From NCBI GenBank assembly GCA_964487915.1, contig CAZASN010000001.1:558001-622000 (forward strand): a stretch of 64,000 nt of DNA. Reading direction: 5' to 3'. Positions within the stretch are counted from its first letter, which is position 1. Every line of letters begins with the position of its first letter. Under the pieces are notes generated by a model that worked only from the letters and a program-made list of their open reading frames with translations, had not been told where the DNA came from and ran no database searches. The position numbers were made by a program, and so were the translations under genes. Below, piece after piece: positions 36,497 through 43,148 of the stretch. The stretch comes from Proruminimicrobium sp964487915 (GTDB lineage: Bacteria > Elusimicrobiota > Endomicrobiia > Endomicrobiales > Endomicrobiaceae).

Positions 36497-37861
36497 ATGA
36501 ACAATATATACACCGTTATACTTGGAGCTGGCGAAGGCACAAGGATGAAGTCTCGTTTGCCGAAAGTTTTACATAAAGCGGCAGGCAAAGAGCTTATATC
36601 CCATGTTTTTGAATCGCTTGCAGAAATAGACTCGCAAAAAACTTTTGTCGTTATAGGAAACGGTTCTGATTTAGTTCGGGATTATTTAAAGAAGTATAAA
36701 AACGTAATTGCCGTATTGCAAAAACAACGTTTGGGTTCCGGGCATGCTCTTTTACAGGTTAGAAATAAAGCGAAAGGATTAAAAGGAACTCTTATAGTGA
36801 TGTGCGGGGATACTCCTTTGGTAAGGAAAGAAACGTTGAAAAGTCTGCTTTCTTATCATTTAAAAAACAAAAACGACGCGACTGTTTTATCCGGTATTGT
36901 TGAAAATCCGTACGGATACGGAAGAATATTAAGAGATGATAAAAATAACGTTGCCGCTATAATTGAAGAAAAATCAGCCACAAAAGAACAAAAGCTTATA
37001 AAAGAGATAAACAGCGGGATTTATTGTTTTAAACTTGAAAATTTATGGAAAGCTTTATTAAAAGTAAAACCGGATAACGCAAAAAAAGAATATTATTTGA
37101 CCGATGTGATTTCAATTTTAAATAAAAGCGGTTATAGAACAGATGCAGTTTCGGTATGCGCCATGGAAGAATTGCTCGGCGTAAACGACAGAAAGCAGCT
37201 TGCCGAAGCCGATAGTATTTTAAGAAGAAGAAAACTTGACCGGTTAATGGCAGACGGCGTTACCGTTATTGACCCTCAAACGACATACATAGACGGGGAT
37301 GCCGTTATATGTCAGGATACAGTGATAAAGCCGAACACGTTTATAGAAGGCGGAGTGTCAATAGGATCGGGTTGCGTCATAGGGCCAAACAGCGTTGTAG
37401 TTAATTCAAAAATCGGCGATAACGTCACTATAAGATATTCTTATGTGGACGGCGCAGAGATAGAAAATAACGTAAAGATAGGACCTTTTGCCCATATAAG
37501 ACCCGGTACTGTTTTAAAAGAAAAAGTAAAAGTCGGCAATTTCAGCGAAATTAAAAAGTCTGTGATAGATGAAAATTCAAAAGTTAATCATTTATCCTAT
37601 ATAGGCGATGCCGTAATCGGCAAAAATGTAAATATAGGGGCCGGAACAATTACTTGCAATTACGACGGGAAAAATAAGCACCAGACTATACTTGAAGACG
37701 AAGTTTTTGTCGGGTCAAACGTTAATCTGGTTGCGCCGGTTAAAATAGAAAAGGGCGTTTTGATAGGCGCCGGATCAACAATTACAAAAAATGTTGAATC
37801 AGGAAAACTTGCGATAGCAAGAGCAAAACAAATAGTTATAAATCGTAAAAAAAGGATATAA
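36497..37861 (+). CDS. glmU: bifunctional UDP-GlcNAc pyrophosphorylase / glucosamine-1-phosphate acetyltransferase
   Basis: A 454-residue two-domain enzyme making UDP-GlcNAc for peptidoglycan and lipid A. The N-terminal pyrophosphorylase half has LGAGEGTRMKSRLPKVLH, QRLGSGHAL and CGDTPL. The C-terminal left-handed beta-helix has hexapeptide repeats and the acetyltransferase motif ANVNIGAG-type segment (VNIGAGTITCNYDGKNKH), including the catalytic region. The ASI-type ends are present (RAKQIVINRKKR). It starts a conserved glmU-prs-rplY-pth cluster, 3 nt before prs. Confidence 0.95.
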   Translation: MNNIYTVILGAGEGTRMKSRLPKVLHKAAGKELISHVFESLAEIDSQKTFVVIGNGSDLVRDYLKKYKNVIAVLQKQRLGSGHALLQVRNKAKGLKGTLIVMCGDTPLVRKETLKSLLSYHLKNKNDATVLSGIVENPYGYGRILRDDKNNVAAIIEEKSATKEQKLIKEINSGIYCFKLENLWKALLKVKPDNAKKEYYLTDVISILNKSGYRTDAVSVCAMEELLGVNDRKQLAEADSILRRRKLDRLMADGVTVIDPQTTYIDGDAVICQDTVIKPNTFIEGGVSIGSGCVIGPNSVVVNSKIGDNVTIRYSYVDGAEIENNVKIGPFAHIRPGTVLKEKVKVGNFSEIKKSVIDENSKVNHLSYIGDAVIGKNVNIGAGTITCNYDGKNKHQTILEDEVFVGSNVNLVAPVKIEKGVLIGAGSTITKNVESGKLAIARAKQIVINRKKRI

Positions 37862-37864
37862 TTT

Positions 37865-38791
37865 ATGAAACTTAAGATCATCGCAGGTACGGCAAATTCA
37901 AAATTGGCCCAGGAAATTTCGCAGAAATTGGGCATAGAGATAAGCGAGACGAAAATCGGCCATTTCAGCGACGGTGAAATTCAGGTAAAAATTATTGATA
38001 ACGTCAGAGGCGCCGACTGCTATATTATTCAGCCTACATGTACTCCGGTAAACGAAAATATAATGCAGCTGCTGATAGTCGCCGACGCATTGAAAAGAGC
38101 TTCGGCAAAAAGAATTACGGCGGTAATTCCTTATTACGGTTACGCCAGACAAGACAGAAAGGCCGAACCGAGAGTTCCTATAACTTCAAAACTTATAGCT
38201 AATCTTATAACGGCGTCGGGCATTAACAGAATACTTACGATGGATTTGCATGCCGGCCAGATTCAGGGATTTTTTGATATTCCGGTTGACCATTTGTACG
38301 GAACTCCTGTTTTATTGAAATATTTCCAGGATAAAAAACTTGATAATCCGATGGTCGTTTCTCCGGACGCCGGAGGCGTGGAAAGAGCAAGGGCATTTGC
38401 AAAGCATTTGAATGCGGATCTTGCCATCGTTGACAAAAGAAGGCCCAAACCGAATGAAGCCGCGATAATGAATATTATCGGAGACGTTAAGGACAGAAAT
38501 GCTATAATACTTGACGATATGATTGATACTGCCGGAACTCTTACAAAAGTTGCCGAAGCTATAAAAAATGCCGGAGCAAATCACGTTTATGCGGCCGCTT
38601 CGCACGGAGTTCTGTCGGGAGAAGCTCTTAAAAAAATAAAAGATTCATGTCTTGAAGAAGTTGTTATAACGGATTCAATCCCGCATTATAACGAAGAACC
38701 TAAAATAAAGGTATTGTCTATAGCGTCGCTGTTTGCCGAAGCGATAATGAGAATATCAAACGACGAATCAATAAGCGTTTTGTTTGTTTAA
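37865..38791 (+). CDS. prs: ribose-phosphate pyrophosphokinase
   Basis: A 308-residue cytosolic enzyme making PRPP from ribose 5-phosphate and ATP. It has RQDRKAEPRVPITSKLIANL, the metal-binding DLHAGQIQGFFDIPVDHL, and the PRPP loop IILDDMIDTAGTL. PRPP feeds the his genes later in this window. Length and motifs are standard for class I enzymes. It is followed by rplY, a common neighbour. Confidence 0.96.
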   Translation: MKLKIIAGTANSKLAQEISQKLGIEISETKIGHFSDGEIQVKIIDNVRGADCYIIQPTCTPVNENIMQLLIVADALKRASAKRITAVIPYYGYARQDRKAEPRVPITSKLIANLITASGINRILTMDLHAGQIQGFFDIPVDHLYGTPVLLKYFQDKKLDNPMVVSPDAGGVERARAFAKHLNADLAIVDKRRPKPNEAAIMNIIGDVKDRNAIILDDMIDTAGTLTKVAEAIKNAGANHVYAAASHGVLSGEALKKIKDSCLEEVVITDSIPHYNEEPKIKVLSIASLFAEAIMRISNDESISVLFV

Positions 38792-38824
38792 AAATAATAG
38801 CAGTAATATAAATTGGAGGAAGTT

Positions 38825-39496
38825 ATGAAGCAAGTAGTTTTAGAAGCAGAATTAAGAGATGTGTCAAAAAATTTAAATGCGTTAAAAAATTCTGGAAAGA
38901 TTCCGGCGGTATTTTACGGTAAAAACGAAAAACCTGTTACTATATCTGTGGATTCTAAGAAGTTTATGTCTCTTATAGAAAAAGAGGGGGCAAACGTTAT
39001 AATTGAATTGCAGCTTAAAGACGGAAAGAAAACCGCTATTGTCAAGGAACTTCAGAGACACGTTCTCACGCAGGCTCCTAATCACATAGATTTTCAGGCA
39101 ATTTCTCTTACCGATAAAATTGAAGTTATGGTTCCTATTCATACGGACGGAATTCCTGACGGAGTTAAAAATTTCGGCGGTACGATGGAACATGTTATCA
39201 GAGAAATTAAGGTCAGATGTCTTCCTACTGAAATTCCCGCAAAAATCAATGTTGACGTAAGCGGGCTCGGAATAGGACAGGGTATAACGGTTGCAAATCT
39301 TCCTAAACTTGAAGGGATTGAATATGTTCAAGATGCTTCCAGTATCGTTGTAAACGTTCTGTTGCAGAAAGTTGAAGAGGAAAAACCTGCCGAAGCGGCG
39401 GCGGCTGAACCTCAGGCTCCTGAAGTAATTTCAAAGGGAAAGAAAGATGCTGAAGGAGAAGCGGCGGCGGCAGCACCGGCAGCTCCTAAAAAATAA
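38825..39496 (+). CDS. rplY: 50S ribosomal protein bL25 (CTC form)
   Basis: A 223-residue 5S rRNA-binding ribosomal protein with the C-terminal extension of CTC/TL5 proteins. It has LNALKNSGKIPAVFYGKNEK and HVLTQAPNHIDFQAISL. The tail is rich in Ala, Glu and Pro (AAAAEPQAPEV) and looks disordered. Start at 38825 is chosen because TTGGAGGA ends 4-5 nt before it; the in-frame TTG at 38813 would lie within this ribosome-binding site. It lies between prs and pth as in many genomes. Confidence 0.93.
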   Translation: MKQVVLEAELRDVSKNLNALKNSGKIPAVFYGKNEKPVTISVDSKKFMSLIEKEGANVIIELQLKDGKKTAIVKELQRHVLTQAPNHIDFQAISLTDKIEVMVPIHTDGIPDGVKNFGGTMEHVIREIKVRCLPTEIPAKINVDVSGLGIGQGITVANLPKLEGIEYVQDASSIVVNVLLQKVEEEKPAEAAAAEPQAPEVISKGKKDAEGEAAAAAPAAPKK

Positions 39497-39504
39497 TATA
39501 ATTT

Positions 39505-40086
39505 ATGCCAGAGATTAAGTTCATAGCAGGACTTGGTAATCCGGGTGATAAATATTTAAACACTCGCCATAATTTCGGTTTTAAAGCAGTTGACAGATTT
39601 ATTGAATCTGAACAGCTTGTCTGGAAAAACTGGAACGATATGGCGAGTGTTGTCTTCTATAATAAAAACGGCAGAAAGATTGTTTTTGCAAAACCGCAGA
39701 CATTTATGAATAATTCGGGTTTTCCGGTAAACGCGTTGCTTCAATATTATAAAATAAAACCCGAAGAAATGCTGGTTGTTTACGATGATTTCTCAATACC
39801 GGTCGGAGAGTTCAGATTCAGGGCAAACGGTTCGGCAGGCGGACACAACGGAATTGCTTCAATAATAGAACAAACGGGAACTGATAATTTTCCAAGAATG
39901 AAACTGGGAATAGGCCCTTTGCCGAAATTTTCAAAAACGCCTGATTTTGTTCTGAGTAATTTTAATGATGACGATAAACAAAAAATTGAAATTGTTTTAA
40001 AAGATATAAAAAATATTTTTAATTTAATAATAGAAAACGGTTTTGATAAAGCAGTTTCAAAAATATCGGGCGGGAAACAAAAATGA
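39505..40086 (+). CDS. pth: peptidyl-tRNA hydrolase
   Basis: A 193-residue esterase that frees tRNA from prematurely released peptidyl-tRNA. It has AGLGNPGDKYLNTRHNFGF with the catalytic His near residue 23, KPQTFMNNSG, YDDFSIPVGEFRFRANGSAGGHNG, and the MKLGIG signature. It ends in an ATGA overlap with the next gene. Confidence 0.96.
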   Translation: MPEIKFIAGLGNPGDKYLNTRHNFGFKAVDRFIESEQLVWKNWNDMASVVFYNKNGRKIVFAKPQTFMNNSGFPVNALLQYYKIKPEEMLVVYDDFSIPVGEFRFRANGSAGGHNGIASIIEQTGTDNFPRMKLGIGPLPKFSKTPDFVLSNFNDDDKQKIEIVLKDIKNIFNLIIENGFDKAVSKISGGKQK

Positions 40087-40706
40087 TAATAACAGGCAAG
40101 AAAAATATTGAAGAAATACTCGGACAAATTTTAAAAAACGATAATGTTTTTATAGTCGGCTGCGGAGGCTGCGCCACAAAATGCGACACAGGCAGCCAAA
40201 AAGCCGTTGACGAAATGTCAGCCGAACTTATAAAAAATAACATATCGGTATCAGGAAATATAGTTTTAGAAACCGCATGCGACGTTCGTCTTGCCAAAAG
40301 AGATTTGCTTAAAAATATAAAAGACAAAAATGTAACTGTAATTCTTACTCTGACGTGCGGAGCCGGAGTGCAGGCTATAGAGAAAGTAACAGATTTGAAA
40401 ATAGTATCAGGTCTTGACAGTTTATTTGTCGGAACAACGGAAAGAATCGGCGTATATAAGAATTTTTGCAGCAACTGCGGAGAATGTATACTTGGAAGAA
40501 CAGCCGGTATATGTCCTAAAACAAGATGTCAGAAAAGTCTTTTAAACGGACCGTGCGGCGGTTTTGTTAACGGTAAATGCGAAGTAGATCAGACTCTGGA
40601 CTGCGCATGGGTTTTGATATATGAAAAACTCAAAAAAAATAATCAGTTGGATAATTTTATAAAAAGTTTTATACCTCCTAAAAAATATAATAAAAAAATA
40701 TCCTAA
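40083..40706 (+). CDS. metV: MetV-like protein (MTHFR C-terminal zinc/iron-binding domain)
   Basis: A 207-residue cysteine-rich protein. Motifs GCGGCATKCDTGSQKAV, TCGAGVQAI, CSNCGECILGRTAGICPKTRC, and LNGPCGGFVNGKCEVD..LDCAWVLIYEKLKK match the MTHFR C-terminal domain family. In acetogens MetV pairs with MetF as the electron-input subunit of methylenetetrahydrofolate reductase. No metF is in this window, so its partner must lie elsewhere or the protein serves another one-carbon role. Its start overlaps pth by ATGA. The symbol is by family similarity. Confidence 0.75.
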   Translation: MIITGKKNIEEILGQILKNDNVFIVGCGGCATKCDTGSQKAVDEMSAELIKNNISVSGNIVLETACDVRLAKRDLLKNIKDKNVTVILTLTCGAGVQAIEKVTDLKIVSGLDSLFVGTTERIGVYKNFCSNCGECILGRTAGICPKTRCQKSLLNGPCGGFVNGKCEVDQTLDCAWVLIYEKLKKNNQLDNFIKSFIPPKKYNKKIS

Positions 40707-40726
40707 ATTTTTATGCGATTTCGGTA

Positions 40727-40755
40727 TTGACAAATTTTTATTAAAATGTTAGCAT
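40727..40755 (+). promoter_or_regulatory. promoter of the DtxR-type regulator
   Basis: TTGACA (40727-40732), 17-nt spacer and TAGCAT (40750-40755). An inverted repeat overlaps the -10 box and start region. Confidence 0.55.
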
Positions 40756-40769
40756 TGTAAAACATTTTA
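40742..40769. promoter_or_regulatory. inverted repeat, possible operator of the regulator gene
   Basis: TAAAATGTT (40742-40750) and AACATTTTA (40761-40769) are perfect 9-bp inverted arms around a 10-nt centre, overlapping the -10 box. They could be an autoregulatory operator. The motif differs from the AAGTTAG boxes near the downstream permease and feo genes, so a different protein may bind here. Confidence 0.5.
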
Positions 40770-40786
40770 ATATAGGACTAAAATTT

Positions 40787-41203
40787 ATGAATGAAAAATT
40801 AAGCGAGTCGCTTGAAAATTATCTTGAAACGATTGCTTTTTTAAAAAGAGAAAATAAAATCGCAAGAGTTAAAGACATCAGTAAAATGATGGGCGTGAAA
40901 AATTCAAGCGTTAATATAGCTTTAAATGTTCTTTCCGAAAGAGGATATGTTCTTCACGAACGCTACGGTTATGTGGATTTAACTCGGAAAGGACAGATTG
41001 TCGCCGATGATATACAAAAAAAAGAAGACTTACTTTTTTCATTTTTGCATAATGTTTTGGGGGTTGAAAAAGAAATTGCTTTAAAAGACGCGTGTAAAAT
41101 GGAACATACCATAAGCGATGAAACTCTTGCGAAACTTATATATTTTGTAGGAAAACTTGATAATAAAAATTTAAAAGAGTCGGAAAAAAGTAAAAATAAG
41201 TAG
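40787..41203 (+). CDS. DtxR/MntR-family metal-dependent transcriptional regulator
   Basis: A 138-residue repressor. The winged helix (RVKDISKMMGVKNSSVNIALNVLSERGYVLHERYGYVDLT) and the dimerisation/metal-binding part are present; the C-terminal SH3 domain of full DtxR is absent, as in MntR-type proteins. Metal-ligand segment DACKMEHTIS matches the Cys/Glu/His ligands of the family. It sits just ahead of an HMA-tailed permease and feoAB, each preceded by DtxR-type boxes, so it probably senses Fe(II) or Mn(II) and controls those genes. Confidence 0.9.
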   Translation: MNEKLSESLENYLETIAFLKRENKIARVKDISKMMGVKNSSVNIALNVLSERGYVLHERYGYVDLTRKGQIVADDIQKKEDLLFSFLHNVLGVEKEIALKDACKMEHTISDETLAKLIYFVGKLDNKNLKESEKSKNK

Positions 41204-41225
41204 TTTTTTTATTTTTTTAATTTTA

Positions 41226-41245
41226 AAGTTAGATTAAGCTAACTT
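41226..41245. promoter_or_regulatory. DtxR-type operator, copy 1
   Basis: AAGTTAG-ATTAAG-CTAACTT, a perfect 7-bp inverted repeat with a 6-nt spacer, resembling the known DtxR/IdeR operator. It lies 15 nt before the permease start. Confidence 0.7.
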
Positions 41246-41260
41246 ATAGGTTTAAAAATT

Positions 41261-42499
41261 ATGCAATACTTAAATATCGTAATTACACTTTTTAACGAAA
41301 TGGCGCCCTATCTGCTGCTTGGTTTTTTCTTTGCCGGTATTTTGCACGTTTTTGTGCCTCAGAGCGTATTTTCTAAATATTTATCAAAAAATAACTTTAC
41401 TTCCGTTTTAACGGCTGCGTTATTCGGCGTACCGCTTCCTTTATGTTCATGCGGAGTAATACCGACGGCTATGGCGCTTCGCAAAGAAGGGGCTTCAAAA
41501 GGTTCGGTAATTTCATTCCTTATAGCCACTCCGCAGACAGGGGTTGATTCAATAATGGCTACATATTCTCTTATGGGTCTTCCTTTTGCGATTATACGCC
41601 CTATAGCGGCGTTTTGCACGGCCGTTTTCGGCGGATTCTTTTCAAATATGTTTATAAAAAAAGAAAAGCAGGATATTATAGAGCCTCAAATAACATGCGC
41701 AGATTCATTACAACCTGGTTTTAAAAGTAAAATAAAAGAAGTATTCAAATATGGTTTTGTAGATATTCTTCAGGATATAGGCAAATGGCTTATAGTCGGT
41801 ATTTTGATAGCCGGCGTTATAACTTATTTTGTTCCGGAGAGTTTTTTTCGTTTATTTTCAGATAATTTATTTTTGAGCATATTGTTTGTGTTAATGCTTG
41901 CTGTTCCGATGTATATTTGCGCTACCGGATCTATTCCTATAGCGATAGCCTTAATGATGAAAGGTATTTCACCCGGCACCGCATTTGTTCTTTTAATGGC
42001 AGGCCCTGCGACAAATATTGTTTCTATTTTGATAATAGGAAAAGTTTTAGGACGAAAAACACTTGTTCTTTATCTAATTTCGATTATTGCGGGCGCAGTC
42101 AGTTTTGCATTAATTATTGATTTTATACTACCTTCAAACTGGTTTGCTTTGAACATAACTCATGAGATGCTTCATAATCATCGCGGATGTTCTTTTTTCG
42201 TTCTGAAAGCCGTTTCCGGCATATTGTTATTTATGCTTATAGCCAACTCATTTATACTGAAGTATTTTTCAAATAAAAAAAATGCAGCGGGGAAAAATGC
42301 ATATAAGATAGACGGCATGCGTTGCAATAATTGCAGAATAAATCTTATAAAACTTGTAAAAGATATAAACGGAGTAATTTCAGCCGAAGTAGATTTGAAT
42401 TTAGGAATTCTTTATATAGACGGTAATCCTTCCGAAGAGAAGATAAAAGAAGCGGCAGATTCTTTGGGATATGTTTTTAAGGGGAAAATTAAACCGTAA
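41261..42499 (+). CDS. permease (YraQ/SO_0444 type) with C-terminal heavy-metal-associated domain
   Basis: A 412-residue polytopic inner-membrane protein. The permease part has the family signature FGVPLPLCSCGVIPTAMALR and a repeat (PMYICATGSIPIAIALMMKG) in its second half. A short HMA domain closes the protein, with GMRCNNC (CxxC, about residue 352-357) and LGYVFKG. Members are linked to metal efflux; the actual ion is unknown. It is controlled by a DtxR-type operator and follows the regulator gene directly. Confidence 0.8.
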   Translation: MQYLNIVITLFNEMAPYLLLGFFFAGILHVFVPQSVFSKYLSKNNFTSVLTAALFGVPLPLCSCGVIPTAMALRKEGASKGSVISFLIATPQTGVDSIMATYSLMGLPFAIIRPIAAFCTAVFGGFFSNMFIKKEKQDIIEPQITCADSLQPGFKSKIKEVFKYGFVDILQDIGKWLIVGILIAGVITYFVPESFFRLFSDNLFLSILFVLMLAVPMYICATGSIPIAIALMMKGISPGTAFVLLMAGPATNIVSILIIGKVLGRKTLVLYLISIIAGAVSFALIIDFILPSNWFALNITHEMLHNHRGCSFFVLKAVSGILLFMLIANSFILKYFSNKKNAAGKNAYKIDGMRCNNCRINLIKLVKDINGVISAEVDLNLGILYIDGNPSEEKIKEAADSLGYVFKGKIKP

Positions 42500-42526
42500 C
42501 CGCTGTTTTATATTTTTTTGTTCTTT

Positions 42527-42546
42527 AAGTTAGATAAAACTAATAA
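42527..42546. promoter_or_regulatory. DtxR-type operator, copy 2
   Basis: AAGTTAG-ATAAAA-CTAATAA; the left half is identical to copy 1 and the right half keeps CTAA. A TATAAT follows at 42550-42555, so a bound repressor would cover the promoter region. Confidence 0.6.
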
Positions 42547-42568
42547 AGTTATAATATACTAATAATAA

Positions 42569-42584
42569 GGCCTTTATTAAGGCC
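42569..42584 (+). other. small hairpin before feo
   Basis: GGCCTT-TATT-AAGGCC, a perfect 6-bp stem. It sits between the second and third DtxR-type boxes; it may be part of a leader structure or just a hairpin. Confidence 0.4.
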
Positions 42585-42585
42585 G

Positions 42586-42630
42586 GTCAATCCGTTTGAA
42601 ACGTTTGCGGATTGGCATATTTTTTATATT
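42586..42630 (+). terminator. intrinsic terminator between permease and feo genes
   Basis: CAATCCG (42588-42594) pairs with CGGATTG (42608-42614), extended by a G-U and a G-C pair, followed by ATATTTTTTATATTT. It would end the permease transcript, or act as attenuator for transcripts started at the TATAAT at 42550. Confidence 0.6.
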
Positions 42631-42632
42631 TA

Positions 42633-42652
42633 AAGTTAGGTTAAACTAAAAA
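42633..42652. promoter_or_regulatory. DtxR-type operator, copy 3
   Basis: AAGTTAG-GTTAAA-CTAAAAA, 32 nt before the feoA ATG. It shares the AAGTTAG-N6-CTAA core with copies 1 and 2. Confidence 0.65.
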
Positions 42653-42684
42653 AGATAAGTAAAACTAAAATAAGGAGAAAAATT

Positions 42685-42921
42685 ATGAGGAAACCTCTCA
42701 GTGATTTCAAGGTAAATGAGTCGGGAATGGTTGCGCAGATATCTTCTGCGGACGTTAATTTGGCAAAAAAAATACTGGCAATGGGAATTACAAAAGGGAT
42801 TATGATAGAGGTCGTAAAAAAATCTTTATTGGGAGATCCCATTAACGTAAAGGTAAGAGGATATTTCTTAAGTTTAAGAAAGTATGAAGCATCTGCAATA
42901 TCAATGGAGGTATCACAATGA
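42685..42921 (+). CDS. feoA: FeoA, first copy
   Basis: A 78-residue SH3-like cytosolic protein that regulates the FeoB iron transporter. It has the family pattern LAKKILAMGITKGIMIEVVKKSLLGDPINVKVRGYFLSLRKYEA. AAGGAG lies ahead. Overlaps the second feoA-type gene by ATGA. Its full-length paralog follows directly, an arrangement found in some anaerobes. Confidence 0.9.
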   Translation: MRKPLSDFKVNESGMVAQISSADVNLAKKILAMGITKGIMIEVVKKSLLGDPINVKVRGYFLSLRKYEASAISMEVSQ

Positions 42922-43148
42922 GTCCTCTGACAAAAGCCGGAAAAAATACGGTTCTTGTATTTTCATATTTCGGAAATCTTATGGAACAGGAAAAAAGAAG
43001 ACTGACTGATATGGGTATGGTTCCCGGAGAAAATATAAGGATTTTACAGCAGGCTCACGGCTGCGTAACTCTTATAGTGAAAGGCTCAAGAATAGCGCTG
43101 GACCATAAAACGGCCGGAGAAATAATAGTAAGCGAGGTAAGTAAATGA
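42918..43148 (+). CDS. feoA: FeoA-domain protein, second copy
   Basis: A 76-residue SH3-like protein with RLTDMGMVPGENIRILQQ and the C-terminal IALDHKTAGEIIVS. It is divergent from the first copy in its second half (HGCVTLIVKGSRIAL). Both probably bind the FeoB G-domain. It overlaps feoB by ATGA, so the three proteins are made together. Confidence 0.85.
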   Translation: MSPLTKAGKNTVLVFSYFGNLMEQEKRRLTDMGMVPGENIRILQQAHGCVTLIVKGSRIALDHKTAGEIIVSEVSK

